In this document: positions 55,628-64,000 of the stretch, one piece after another | How the letters are laid out: each line of letters opens with the position of its first letter | Numbering within the stretch: the first letter of the stretch is position 1 | NCBI GenBank assembly: GCA_028284675.1 | Contig: JANQRI010000050.1 | Location: 3,217 to 67,216, forward strand | Length of the DNA stretch: 64,000 nt | Reading direction: 5' to 3' | Origin: Gammaproteobacteria bacterium | Lineage (GTDB): Bacteria; Pseudomonadota; Gammaproteobacteria; HTCC5015 | The notes under the pieces: generated by a model | Database searches by the model: none | What the model saw: only the letters and a program-made list of their open reading frames with translations | What the model was told of the DNA's origin: nothing | Made by a program: the position numbers and the translations under genes

Positions 55628-55794
55628 TTAATTTAGCTCCTGGTAATTACACAAAAATTTGGCAATAGCCGTTACAGATCCGAAAGATCTAATACTGTTA
55701 TCCATGTTTCACCACCTGTTATTATTTGAAACTATTGGAATGATTGAAGTGTCGGCATTTTTCCAAATAACTGTTACAAATTTGTATCTGAAAA

Positions 55795-55812
55795 ATGACA
55801 GTTCTGTTACAG
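55795..55812 (-). promoter_or_regulatory. Pho box upstream of the porin gene
   Basis: Read on the minus strand the site is CTGTAACAGAACTGTCAT: two seven-base units, CTGTAAC and CTGTCAT, separated by four bases, as in the PhoB consensus. Both units match perfectly. It points towards the porin gene. About ten bases downstream a weak -10 (TACAAA) follows, the spacing expected for a PhoB-activated promoter. A TACAAATTTGTA palindrome (55775-55786) lies next to it. Confidence 0.7.
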
Positions 55813-55889
55813 AAAACAGCCGAAAAACCACCTCTACCCCCAAATAAGTAGTTTCACTTGGTTTTTGCCGGTTGATTATTGAGAATAGG

Positions 55890-56552
55890 TTACTTCTTGA
55901 CAGCTAATGTCAGACCATCGCCGATCGGCAGCAAACTGATACCAACGCGGTCATCATTATAAAGGTGCTCATTAAACTCCCGGATGGCGGCAGTATCAGC
56001 GTCCTGATTGGATGGGTCAGCAACCGCACCATTCCATAGCGTATTATCGATCATGATCAGTCCTCCTGACTTTAGTAGTTGCAAACATGACTCGTAATAG
56101 TCCTTATAAGCCGTTTTATCTGCATCGATAAAAGCCATATCAAAACAACCTGACTGGCCATTAGCGATTAGATGGTGCAAGGTACTCTTTGCGGGCGCCA
56201 GATGCAAACGAATATTCTGCTCCACCCCCGCATCCAGCCAATAACGCCTGGCAATTTCAGTCCACTGCTCACTGATATCGCAACAAACAATCCGGCCATC
56301 CTCGGGTAATGCCATCGCCATGCACAGCGCACTGTAGCCGGTGAAAGTGCCAATCTCAATGATGTTCTTTGCACCCAATAACTCTACGAGTAAGCCCATA
56401 AACTGCCCTTGCTCGGGGGAAATCTGCATCACTGCCTGCTCAAGACCGGCTGTCTCCTCCCGCAAACGGCGCAAAATTTCCGGTTCTCTGACAGAAACTG
56501 ATAACAGATAATCATGGAGTTGCGGTGTTAAATTAACCGTCTGCCGGGACAT
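55890..56552 (-). CDS. SAM-dependent O-methyltransferase (caffeoyl-CoA type)
   Basis: 220-residue class I methyltransferase of the cation-dependent small-molecule family (as catechol or caffeoyl-CoA O-methyltransferase). SAM motif IIEIGTFTGYSALCMA (64-79), the metal-binding acids in FIDADK (Asp143, Asp145) and MIDN (Asp169/Asn170) are visible. AAGGAG precedes the ATG. Physiological substrate unknown. Confidence 0.88.
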   Translation of the reverse strand: MSRQTVNLTPQLHDYLLSVSVREPEILRRLREETAGLEQAVMQISPEQGQFMGLLVELLGAKNIIEIGTFTGYSALCMAMALPEDGRIVCCDISEQWTEIARRYWLDAGVEQNIRLHLAPAKSTLHHLIANGQSGCFDMAFIDADKTAYKDYYESCLQLLKSGGLIMIDNTLWNGAVADPSNQDADTAAIREFNEHLYNDDRVGISLLPIGDGLTLAVKK

Positions 56553-56628
56553 GACTGCTCCTTTGTTTTGGTGAATATAAGCACCGGGTTAATATACAAC
56601 AGGATATGCACTATGATACCGGACCGGA

Positions 56629-57384
56629 ATGTACACCAAAATTATTCAGATTACCGATTGCCATTTGTTTGGAGATCGAAATGCACAGCTGAAACACTGT
56701 AATACCTACCATAGTCTGCGCAGGGTGTGCGCGCAAATCCGCCGACAGCATAACGATACAACACTATTATTGCTGACCGGTGATCTTAGCCAGGATAAAA
56801 GCGTTGAAAGCTATCATCTGCTACAAACTTTAATAAGTGAGCTGGGCATCCCTGCAGCCGCAATCCCCGGAAACCATGATAATCCACAGATCATGCAGAC
56901 TGTATTTGATCCGTCAATTATTACCACAGCAAATGAGCTGGCTATTGGCGGCTGGCGGTTGATGCTGCTGAACAGCTCGGTGCCACAACAAGTCAGTGGA
57001 AAAATCGAAAAATATGAACTCGAGCGCCTTGCACACCGCCTTTCCAACGAAACCGATATGCCGGTGATGATTGCACTACACCACCCTCCGGTAGCACTGG
57101 GCAGCACCTGGCTGGATAAAGTCGGGTTGGAAAATGCAGATGAACTAAACACTATACTATATAACTCGAAACAAACCCGGGTAGCCATTTTCGGTCATGC
57201 ACATCAGGTTTATTACACTAAAATTCGACAAATTGCGTATTTCTGCACACCTTCCACCTGCCGACAGTTCCTGCCGGCAAGCGCAGAATTTGCGCTGGAT
57301 ATCCTGCCTCCGGCGTATCGCGTACTCAAACTCTATCCTGACGGTGACTTTCAAACTCATATTGAGTTTCTGCAGCCGGACTGA
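56629..57384 (+). CDS. cpdA: 3',5'-cyclic-AMP phosphodiesterase (CpdA-like)
   Basis: Calcineurin-like phosphoesterase of the CpdA family, which hydrolyses cAMP in the cytoplasm. Motifs in order: TDCHLFGD (Asp10, His12), TGDLSQD, PGNHDNP, ALHHPPVALGSTWLD and GHAHQ. The GSxWLD and HPPV stretches are characteristic of CpdA. 251 residues fit (E. coli 275). ATG at 56629, weak ribosome site. It is divergent from the O-methyltransferase gene. Confidence 0.87.
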   Translation: MYTKIIQITDCHLFGDRNAQLKHCNTYHSLRRVCAQIRRQHNDTTLLLLTGDLSQDKSVESYHLLQTLISELGIPAAAIPGNHDNPQIMQTVFDPSIITTANELAIGGWRLMLLNSSVPQQVSGKIEKYELERLAHRLSNETDMPVMIALHHPPVALGSTWLDKVGLENADELNTILYNSKQTRVAIFGHAHQVYYTKIRQIAYFCTPSTCRQFLPASAEFALDILPPAYRVLKLYPDGDFQTHIEFLQPD

Positions 57385-57510
57385 CATATATTTCAAACCT
57401 GTGGGAACTTAGAGCCATTCTTTGCGACAAAGCTATGCTTGGAAAAATTTATTTATAAAGATTACCAATAACGCTTAACAAACGGCCTTATTCCAGATAT
57501 AAAGAGAATT

Positions 57511-58338
57511 ATGAGCAACGATTTCGAAGATATCCTGACTATGGACGACAGCGAGATCGACTTGGCAGAAGCCGCGCTGATTATCGCTAAAGATGAATAC
57601 CCCGAGCTGGACGTCACACACTATCTGGAGCATATCGACCAGTTTGCGCTCGATATTGCGGACCGGCTTGACCTGAATAACGACGCCGAAACAATCATCT
57701 CCACCCTAAATGACTATCTGTTTAAAGAGCAGGGTTTTCGTGGGGATATGGACAATTATTATGATCCACGCAATAACCTGTTAAACGATGTGATTGACAG
57801 ACGCTGCGGTATACCGATTTCACTCAGCATCATCTATCTGGAAACCGGCAAACGCCTGGGGTTGGAACTGGAAGGCGTCTCTTTCCCGGGGCACTTTCTG
57901 GTGCGGTTCAATGTCAGCAGCGGCACTGTGATCCTCGACCCGTTTTTCGGCGGCATTTCACTGAGTGAAGATGAACTGGAATTCCGCCTGTCCCGGTTTT
58001 GCGAGGATGATTATGACGACGCACTGCTGGAAGACTACCTGACGCCCGCATCAAATAAAGCAATACTTGAGCGGGTATTGCGTAATCTCCGCGGCATTTA
58101 TGTGGAAAATTCCACCCACGAAAAGGCTTTGCGTACTTCGGATAAGATTCTCTCGCTTTCCCCGGAAAATGCTCAGGAATACAGGCTGCGCGGCTCGATT
58201 TACCATACCATAGGCTGCCATCAAATGGCGCTGCAGGACTATAAGCGCTTTCTGCAATTAAAGCCCGACGCCGAGGAAGCCGAGCGCACCCGTGCCCATA
58301 TCATTGAGCTGCAAAATGCATTGCGTTATTTGCATTAA
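57511..58338 (+). CDS. SirB1 family transglutaminase-like/TPR protein
   Basis: 275-residue protein with a transglutaminase-like core that keeps the triad order Cys99 (DRRCGIPISLS), His128 (SFPGHFLVRF) and Asp143 (ILDPFFGG), then two TPR-like helices pairs (about 200-265). SirB1 proteins are widespread and often near prmC/hemK, but their activity is not settled. AGAGAA precedes the ATG. Its stop abuts the stop of the converging MATE gene. Confidence 0.9.
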   Translation: MSNDFEDILTMDDSEIDLAEAALIIAKDEYPELDVTHYLEHIDQFALDIADRLDLNNDAETIISTLNDYLFKEQGFRGDMDNYYDPRNNLLNDVIDRRCGIPISLSIIYLETGKRLGLELEGVSFPGHFLVRFNVSSGTVILDPFFGGISLSEDELEFRLSRFCEDDYDDALLEDYLTPASNKAILERVLRNLRGIYVENSTHEKALRTSDKILSLSPENAQEYRLRGSIYHTIGCHQMALQDYKRFLQLKPDAEEAERTRAHIIELQNALRYLH

Positions 58339-59649
58339 CTAAGCTGGTATAAATTTTTGCCTGCGATCAAGCAGTACAAAAGCAACGCCCATCGCAACAC
58401 CGCGGATTCCCAGAAAAAACAACAGTGCAAACCACAAACCGTGGTTTCCCAGCGGCTGGGCAATATACCAAACCAGCAAATACACCAAGGTTGCAAACAA
58501 CATGGTATCGCGCATCGCCCTGCCCTGAGTGGCGCCGATAAAAATGCCATCCAGCCAATAGCTCCAAACACCCACCAGCGGCGCCAGCCAAAGCCACGGC
58601 AAATACTGATTTGCAGATTCACGCACATCCGGGATATCCGTCAAACCGGAAACGATCAATGACCCAAATAATAAAAATACGACGGTATATAACAACGCCC
58701 CAACAACCGACCAGATACCCGTCACCTTTATATAGCGTAAAAACCGGGCACGATCCCGGTTACCGACTGCCTTACCCACCAGTGTCTCCGCCGCATGGGC
58801 GAAACTGTCGAGGCCGAATGAAATCAGCATCAAAAAATTTTTCAGCACTGAATTCGCTGCCAGTATCACATCACCGAACTTTGCACTTTGCGCGGTAAAA
58901 AAAGCAAACGCAAACATTAACAACAAAGTTCGTACAAAAATCTGCTGATTGATTAATAACATTCGCGATAGTGCAGCAACCGCCATAATTCGATCCCACA
59001 CCCATCGCCCCGGATGCGCGCGCAATACCGATAACAGCAAGCCCATTGAAAATAACAAGCCGATATATTCAGCAATAACTGTTGCCCAGGCCACACCGGC
59101 CACGGTCATTTTCAAACCAATCACAAGAATCAAATCAAGCACAATATTCAGGCTGTTAATAAGCAGGGTGATATACAAAATAGCACGGGTATTCTGCATA
59201 CCCAGAAACCAGCCAAACAGCACATAACGCAATAAAACCGCGGGAACAGCCCAGATACGAATCTCAAAATATTCTGCCGCCAAAGCCTCAACAGGCATAC
59301 TGCCTTCGAGCAAAAACAGCGCCAGCCACAAAATCGGCCATTGCAATAGAAGTAAAGGTATCGTCAAAATCAATGCCAGGAGCACAGAACGTCCCAAAAT
59401 CGCGCGCAACTCTTCATGATCTCCGGTACCCAAAGCCTGGGCAGTAATACCGGTCGTGCTCATACGCAAAAAACCGAAGCCCCAAAAAATGAACGTGAAA
59501 ATCATCGCGCCCAATGCAACACCCCCCAGATACTGGGCATCGGGCAAATGCCCCATCACAGCGGTATCGACAATACCCAACAGCGGCACTGTCAGGTTTG
59601 ATAACATCATTGGGAATGCAATAGACCAGGTTTCTTTATGCGCTTTCAA
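58339..59649 (-). CDS. MATE-family exporter (DinF type), TTG start
   Basis: Twelve-helix multidrug and toxin extrusion transporter of 436 residues. The first repeat begins PMMLSNLTVPLLGIVDTAVMGHL and the second LINQQIFVRTLLLMFAFAFFTAQSAKFGDVILAANSVL, as in DinF/NorM. GLDSFAHAAETLVGKAVG is typical for DinF-like proteins. The TTG start at 59649 has AGGTG about eight bases ahead and matches the family N terminus. Substrate not predictable. Confidence 0.9.
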   Translation of the reverse strand: MKAHKETWSIAFPMMLSNLTVPLLGIVDTAVMGHLPDAQYLGGVALGAMIFTFIFWGFGFLRMSTTGITAQALGTGDHEELRAILGRSVLLALILTIPLLLLQWPILWLALFLLEGSMPVEALAAEYFEIRIWAVPAVLLRYVLFGWFLGMQNTRAILYITLLINSLNIVLDLILVIGLKMTVAGVAWATVIAEYIGLLFSMGLLLSVLRAHPGRWVWDRIMAVAALSRMLLINQQIFVRTLLLMFAFAFFTAQSAKFGDVILAANSVLKNFLMLISFGLDSFAHAAETLVGKAVGNRDRARFLRYIKVTGIWSVVGALLYTVVFLLFGSLIVSGLTDIPDVRESANQYLPWLWLAPLVGVWSYWLDGIFIGATQGRAMRDTMLFATLVYLLVWYIAQPLGNHGLWFALLFFLGIRGVAMGVAFVLLDRRQKFIPA

Positions 59650-59726
59650 AACCGAACACCTGGCAAATTGAGGGAAAGACTGAAATTTTCATGCCGATTA
59701 TTAAGGCTCGGCATATGGCGCTAAAA

Positions 59727-59891
59727 CTATACTTCCACCATCTCGAAATCCGCTTTCATTGCCCCGCATTCCGGACAGGTCCAGTTCTCGGGAATATCCT
59801 CCCAGCGGGTACCCGGCGCAATGCCCTCATCCGGCCAGCCTTTGGCCTCCTCATAAATAAACCCGCAAACAACGCACATATAAGATTTCAT
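59727..59891 (-). CDS. Rubredoxin
   Basis: A 54-residue protein, found by reading the minus strand here. The two iron-binding knuckles are CVVCG (Cys6, Cys9) and CPECG (Cys39, Cys42), with the family core IYEEAKGWPDEGIAPGT and WEDIPENWTCPECGAMKADF. It is a small one-electron carrier with an Fe(Cys)4 site. GGGAG lies six bases before the ATG. It is divergent from thiD. In other gammaproteobacteria a rubredoxin gene also precedes thiD-thiE-hemL; its partner could be an oxygen-dependent or radical enzyme, but none is shown here. Confidence 0.95.
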   Translation of the reverse strand: MKSYMCVVCGFIYEEAKGWPDEGIAPGTRWEDIPENWTCPECGAMKADFEMVEV

Positions 59892-60001
59892 CTACTCCCT
59901 CTCAGTTTATCGTATAATTCAGACTGACTATCATTATGTATTTCAGGCGAAGCCCAGAGCCACGCATCATACCACTACTGATCTCCAACCGTTAACAATA
60001 G

Positions 60002-60820
60002 ATGGATACCGATAAACTCCCGATCGTCATGACTATCGCCGGGAACGACCCTTCCGGTGGCGCCGGCATTACCGCCGATATTGAAGCCATTATCAGCCAA
60101 GGCTGCCACGCGCTGCCGATTGTTACCTGTGCGACCGTACAAGATACCTGTAACGTGCTGAGTATTAACCCGCTGGACCCGGAGCTGGTTATGCAGCAAG
60201 CACGCGCGGTTTTGGAGGATCTCCCGGTCGATACGATAAAAATCGGTCTGCTGGGTACGGAAGAAACCGTAGAGGCCGTGCATGAAATTCTGGCGGACTA
60301 TCCGGATATCCCGGTGGTACTGGACCCGGTGTTACAGGCCGGCGGCGGCCATCCATTGGCTTCTGAAGCGGTCATTGAGGCCATTATCGACCTGTTGTTA
60401 CCTTACACTCAGGTGCTGACACCCAACAGCCAGGAAGCGCTGAGCTTAATCCCGGGCGCAGATAATGTGAATGCTGCAGCACTTGCATTACAGGAGTTCG
60501 GCTGTGAATACGTGCTGGTCACCGGCACACACGAGAACTCTGCCGAAGTGATCAACCGGCTTTTCGGTAAACAGCAGGAACTGGAGCAATATCGATGGCA
60601 ACGACTGCCGGATAACTATCATGGCTCAGGTTGCACCTTGTCCGCGGCATTGGCCGGATTGCTGGCACAAAATCTGGAGCTCTCAGATGCCGTCTATCAG
60701 GCCCAGGATTTTACCTGGCACAGCCTGCAAAAAGGTTATCGCCTCGGCATGGGGCAATATCACCCGAATCGCCTGTTTTGGGCAACCGATGACCCGGAAG
60801 CAATCAGTGCCGAACAATAA
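60002..60820 (+). CDS. thiD: Hydroxymethylpyrimidine/phosphomethylpyrimidine kinase
   Basis: Phosphorylates HMP twice in thiamine synthesis. The N terminus ITIAGNDPSGGAGITADIEA-like stretch (MTIAGNDPSGGAGITAD) and the C-terminal NYHGSGCTLSAALAG with the catalytic cysteine are diagnostic of the PfkB-type ThiD. 272 residues. No strong ribosome site before the ATG. Its 3' end overlaps the thiE start. The ThDP made serves AlsS and SucA in this window. Confidence 0.95.
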   Translation: MDTDKLPIVMTIAGNDPSGGAGITADIEAIISQGCHALPIVTCATVQDTCNVLSINPLDPELVMQQARAVLEDLPVDTIKIGLLGTEETVEAVHEILADYPDIPVVLDPVLQAGGGHPLASEAVIEAIIDLLLPYTQVLTPNSQEALSLIPGADNVNAAALALQEFGCEYVLVTGTHENSAEVINRLFGKQQELEQYRWQRLPDNYHGSGCTLSAALAGLLAQNLELSDAVYQAQDFTWHSLQKGYRLGMGQYHPNRLFWATDDPEAISAEQ

Positions 60821-61442
60821 ACACAGACTGAGCGGCGTATATGCAATCGCCGACACTGGTATCATCCCACACGAAAAACTGATTGACGCGGTAGAACAGG
60901 CTATTGAAGGCGGTGCGGCACTGATTCAATACCGCGACAAAAGTGAAGACAGCACGTTGCGGCATGCACAGGCCAATCAGCTCCAGGCACTTTGCAAAAA
61001 ACACCAGGTCCCATTGATTATTAATGACGATCTTGATCTGGCAAAAGACTGTGGCGCATCAGGTATTCATCTGGGCAGGCATGACATAGACCTGGAGACC
61101 GCCCGTGAAACACTCGGGGCCGATGCCATTATCGGCATCTCCTGTTACAACGAACCATCGCGGGCCAAATCAGCAGAAGCCGGCGGTGCGGACTATGTCG
61201 CATTCGGCAGCGTTTTCCCTTCCTCGACCAAACCCAATGCGGTTTCAGTATCGATCGAAACGCTTGCTCAAATGAAACAAACGCTCTCTATTCCGGTTTG
61301 CGCGATCGGCGGTATCACCGACGAGAATGCCGCTCCACTGCTTGAAACCGGCGTTGATCTGCTCGCGGTAATTAACGGCATATTCGGACAACAGGATATA
61401 CGGGCCGCAACCCGGCAACTCGCAAAACTGTCGTTTGATTAA
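60807..61442 (+). CDS. thiE: Thiamine-phosphate synthase
   Basis: Joins HMP-PP and thiazole phosphate. TIM-barrel signatures: QYRDKSED, INDDLDLAKDCGASGIHLGRHD, ADYVAFGSVFPSSTKP and VCAIGGITDENA. The open frame extends far upstream inside thiD; the family start lies near HRLSGVYAIAD. I take the GTG at 60807 (GGAAG six bases ahead, 211 residues), overlapping thiD by 14 bases; the ATG at 60789 (217 residues, no ribosome site) is the alternative. Confidence 0.92.
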   Translation: MPNNKHRLSGVYAIADTGIIPHEKLIDAVEQAIEGGAALIQYRDKSEDSTLRHAQANQLQALCKKHQVPLIINDDLDLAKDCGASGIHLGRHDIDLETARETLGADAIIGISCYNEPSRAKSAEAGGADYVAFGSVFPSSTKPNAVSVSIETLAQMKQTLSIPVCAIGGITDENAAPLLETGVDLLAVINGIFGQQDIRAATRQLAKLSFD

Positions 61443-61490
61443 AATACGCACCCAGGCTTTAACGATTATCACTCTGAAACAGGAAAATCC

Positions 61491-62762
61491 ATGAAAGCAC
61501 TTTTTGAAGCAGCCCAAAAACACATTCCCGGCGGAGTCAATTCGCCGGTCAGAGCATTCAAGAGTGTCGGCGGTGAACCGGTATTTATTCAACGCGCCGA
61601 AGGCGCTTACCTGTACGATACTGAGAACCATCGCTATATCGACTATGTCGGTTCCTGGGGACCAATGATACTTGGCCATGCTCACCCGGAAGTCGTGCAG
61701 ACGGTACAGCAAACTGCGGTGAACGGTTTAAGCTTCGGTGCACCGACCGAGCTGGAAACGCAAATGGCCGACAAAATCTGCACTTTGATACCGTCAATCG
61801 ACATGGTGCGTATGGTCAGCTCCGGTACCGAAGCAACCATGAGCGCAATTCGATTGGCCAGAGGCTTTACCGGCCGGGACAAAATCCTGAAGTTCGAAGG
61901 CTGCTATCACGGTCATGGTGATTCTTTTTTAATAAAAGCCGGCTCCGGTGCGCTTACTTTAGGCACACCAACATCACCGGGCATACCGAAAGCACTCGCC
62001 GAGCAGACATTAACCGTTTCATTTAATGATGAAGACTCTGTAAGCAACGCGTTTGAACAACACGGCAAAGACATCGCATGCATAATCGTCGAACCGATCG
62101 CCGGCAACATGAACTGTATTCCACCTGCCGATGGTTTTTTAGAACACCTGCGCGAACTTTGCGATCAGCATCAAAGCCTGCTGATCTTCGATGAAGTCAT
62201 GACCGGTTTTCGGGTTGCGCTTGGCGGCGCACAATCAATTTATAAGGTCAGCCCGGACATCACCACACTCGGCAAAGTTATCGGCGGCGGCATGCCGGTC
62301 GGTGCATTTGGCGGTAAACGGGAAATTATGGAACAACTTGCACCCACAGGTCCTGTTTACCAGGCCGGCACGCTGTCCGGTAATCCGGTCGCGATGGCTG
62401 CCGGTTTGAAAACCCTGGAGCTGATCGCCAGCCCCGGCTTTTTTACACAGCTTGCAGCAAAAACCCAACAGCTGGTATATGGATTGAAACATGCCGCAGA
62501 AAAACATCAGGTTGATTTCACATTCAATCAGGTCGGCGGGATGTTCGGCATTTTTTTCACCACACAGCAATCCGTTAACTCATTTGCCGATGCCGGCAAT
62601 TGCAATATCGAACGCTTTAAGCAGTTTTTTCATGCAATGCTGAACGCAGGAGTCTACCTTGCGCCATCTGCCTATGAAGCCGGTTTTGTATCAGCCGCGC
62701 ATAGCGAGACCGATATTGCCGAAACCATAGCCGCAGCAGATAACGCATTCAGGCAACTCTAA
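61491..62762 (+). CDS. hemL: Glutamate-1-semialdehyde 2,1-aminomutase
   Basis: PLP enzyme making 5-aminolevulinate, the first tetrapyrrole precursor (haem and B12). PLP lysine Lys262 is in LGKVIGGGMPVGAFGG; PGGVNSPVRAF, SSGTEATMSAIRLARG and IFDEVMTGFR are canonical. 423 residues. AGGAAAA precedes the ATG. Its stop overlaps the following gene's start. Confidence 0.98.
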   Translation: MKALFEAAQKHIPGGVNSPVRAFKSVGGEPVFIQRAEGAYLYDTENHRYIDYVGSWGPMILGHAHPEVVQTVQQTAVNGLSFGAPTELETQMADKICTLIPSIDMVRMVSSGTEATMSAIRLARGFTGRDKILKFEGCYHGHGDSFLIKAGSGALTLGTPTSPGIPKALAEQTLTVSFNDEDSVSNAFEQHGKDIACIIVEPIAGNMNCIPPADGFLEHLRELCDQHQSLLIFDEVMTGFRVALGGAQSIYKVSPDITTLGKVIGGGMPVGAFGGKREIMEQLAPTGPVYQAGTLSGNPVAMAAGLKTLELIASPGFFTQLAAKTQQLVYGLKHAAEKHQVDFTFNQVGGMFGIFFTTQQSVNSFADAGNCNIERFKQFFHAMLNAGVYLAPSAYEAGFVSAAHSETDIAETIAAADNAFRQL

Positions 62763-63040
62763 TGCCGCCAATCATTATCGAATTATCCGGCTGGTTACCG
62801 GCGGTGATTATCCCCACCGCAACCCTGCTTCAACTACTGACGATTTTCAAAAACAAATCGGCACAGGGCGTCAGCGCACTGGTCTGGTTTATGTTCGGCA
62901 TCGCGAACCTCGGGCTTTATATATACACCGAAAAATACACCGACTATCAGGCCATTATCGGCCTGCTCGGTACTGCGGTGATCGACTTTATTATTGTCGC
63001 TATGGTGGTATTTCGATACGGCAATACTCCAAAAACCTGA
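62762..63040 (+). CDS. SemiSWEET/PQ-loop-like membrane protein
   Basis: 92 residues with three hydrophobic helices (about 9-28, 37-56, 64-86). LLQLLTIFKNKSAQGVSALVWFMFGIAN resembles the first helix-loop of SemiSWEET/PQ-loop transporters, in which dimers of a three-helix unit move sugars; the strict PQ pair is replaced by LQ. The start lies in the hemL stop (TAATG), so translation is coupled to HemL. The substrate is unknown. Confidence 0.8.
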   Translation: MPPIIIELSGWLPAVIIPTATLLQLLTIFKNKSAQGVSALVWFMFGIANLGLYIYTEKYTDYQAIIGLLGTAVIDFIIVAMVVFRYGNTPKT

Positions 63041-63155
63041 GCTGCCCATCCACTCTATAACTTTCGTTAAAGCGCTGGTTTTTCTATAACCAACGCTCAA
63101 TACCTGAAATAGCGCCATTTTGGCATAGTCAGCCCATTGAACAGGCTGGCAGGCC

Positions 63156-64000
63156 ATGGCCATACACGATATTCCCGTTAATTTAAGCTACAAACAAGCT
63201 GACCCTGGTGGCGCCCCGAACAGAGACCTGCCAGCCGCCCGGCTGTTTCAGAATAATCTGCAACAACGCCTTGCTCAGGTGGTGGCACCACCGGCCGCCC
63301 CGACCGGACCCGGTGTTACACAGCCCGCGCCGGTTATGTTAAATCCTTCCGCGTGGCCCGGTTCACCCCAGCCTGCACCTCCGGCACTAACCCCGTACAC
63401 ACCGCCACCGCTGCCGGTCAGCCCGGCGACTGATCCCGCGACGATTTTTCATTCTGCCGGGGAAAAAGCCCAACAGCTGCTCAACCAGCTGACACGCACC
63501 CTGCAGTCACTGACCCGGCCGTTCAGCAAAACCGATCTGGCTGCATGGAATACCACTTTGGCTAACATCTCATCCACACTGCGCTTGCAAGTAATCAGTC
63601 CGGCCGAACAGCTTGCGATCAATCAACAGGCTGATTTAAACCCCCGTTTGAATATCCGCTATGCGATCGGCCTGCAAACACCGATCGACGGCAATCTCGC
63701 ACTGACCGGCTCTTTAACGGAGCTGTTTCGGTTTTTTCAAACCGGTAATGCACAATATTTGCGACCCTTTCACAGTCGCACCGATGGCTTAAGCCTTAAA
63801 GGCCTGCAACAACGTTACCAACACGCATTGGAGCAACTCACCGATACCCGGGTGTTAAATGCCGCCCGCGGGCGCTTAAAGTCAATCGAGCAGGTATTGA
63901 AAAACCATTACCCCTCTTTAACTCTGATGGCGATCGCCGATCGCTCCGCGGAATCGCAAAACGGGTTTCAGATCAATCAGGCAAGCGATCGAGACAATGG
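63156..64000 (+). CDS. Proline/glutamine-rich protein of unknown function, cut by the window edge
   Basis: An open frame starts at the ATG at 63156 and continues without a stop to the last base (281 codons so far). The first 95 residues are rich in Pro, Ala and Gln, with many short proline runs (PPAAPTGPGV, PPALTPYTPPPLP), like a disordered linker. The rest (about 96-281) is helix-prone, with repeated Gln/Leu patterns (EKAQQLLNQLTRTLQSLT) and then a more globular part. No signal peptide is seen. Clean frame and codon use argue for a real gene. I do not recognise the family; the C terminus is outside the window. Confidence 0.7.
   Translation, partial: MAIHDIPVNLSYKQADPGGAPNRDLPAARLFQNNLQQRLAQVVAPPAAPTGPGVTQPAPVMLNPSAWPGSPQPAPPALTPYTPPPLPVSPATDPATIFHSAGEKAQQLLNQLTRTLQSLTRPFSKTDLAAWNTTLANISSTLRLQVISPAEQLAINQQADLNPRLNIRYAIGLQTPIDGNLALTGSLTELFRFFQTGNAQYLRPFHSRTDGLSLKGLQQRYQHALEQLTDTRVLNAARGRLKSIEQVLKNHYPSLTLMAIADRSAESQNGFQINQASDRDN

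Noticed and set aside
63071..63097. Imperfect hairpin after the SemiSWEET-like gene
   Set aside because: One mismatch in a ten-pair stem and no T-run on either strand, so not called as a terminator.

Overview
The window reads as chromosome of a gammaproteobacterium. Evidence: the lipA-lipB-ybeD/dacA-rlpA-mltB-rodA-mrdA block, the lptD-surA-pdxA-rsmA-apaG-apaH block, a Pseudomonas-like sucA-sucB-lpd-sucC-sucD order, fadIJ, cpdA, an outer-membrane porin ending in Phe, and LPS assembly genes. I cannot name the genus from sequence alone. No rRNA, tRNA, CRISPR array or transposase gene was found.

Layout. 0.1-2.6 kb: an orphan catabolic-type acetolactate synthase and a small membrane protein. 2.6-11.5 kb (minus strand): lipoate synthesis, a DUF493 protein, a D-amino acid aminotransferase and the cell elongation and peptidoglycan set (DacA, RlpA, MltB, RodA, PBP2). 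11.5-15.2 kb: two pyrophosphatases back to back (soluble Ppa and membrane H+-pumping HppA), then adenylate kinase. 15.5-23.5 kb: 2-oxoglutarate dehydrogenase and succinyl-CoA synthetase, with an unusual gap of about 350 bp inside the operon. 23.6-30.4 kb: LPS transport and outer-membrane chaperone genes, pdxA, rsmA, apaGH. 30.4-34.5 kb: fadJ-fadI and folA.

34.6-42.6 kb is the most distinctive stretch and is visibly richer in A+T: a ferritin-like diiron protein, divergent from an operon of a B12-dependent CarH/LitR-type MerR regulator, a COG2907 flavoprotein, a DUF1365 protein and a cyclopropane-fatty-acid-synthase-like methyltransferase, which overlaps tail to tail with a periplasmic haem-type cis/trans fatty acid isomerase (Cti). 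Repeated TGTACA sites fill the divergent intergenic region. I read this as a probable light- or B12-controlled system that chemically remodels unsaturated membrane acyl chains; the regulator's cofactor residues are visible, the chemistry is inferred.

42.9-53.5 kb: an orphan FetB-like permease, a TfoX-N protein, a TPR membrane protein, a 320-bp structured element with perfect 22-bp terminal inverted repeats, thyA-lgt, a PlsC acyltransferase, the znuA/znuCB zinc importer, and an LpxH-like phosphoesterase with a glycosyltransferase. 53.5-55.9 kb: a PhnP-like protein that has lost its catalytic metal ligands, next to an OprP/OprO-like porin with a near-consensus Pho box. 55.9-64 kb: an O-methyltransferase, CpdA-like phosphodiesterase, SirB1-type protein, MATE exporter, rubredoxin (54 aa), thiD-thiE-hemL, a SemiSWEET-like protein and an unidentified proline-rich protein cut by the window edge.
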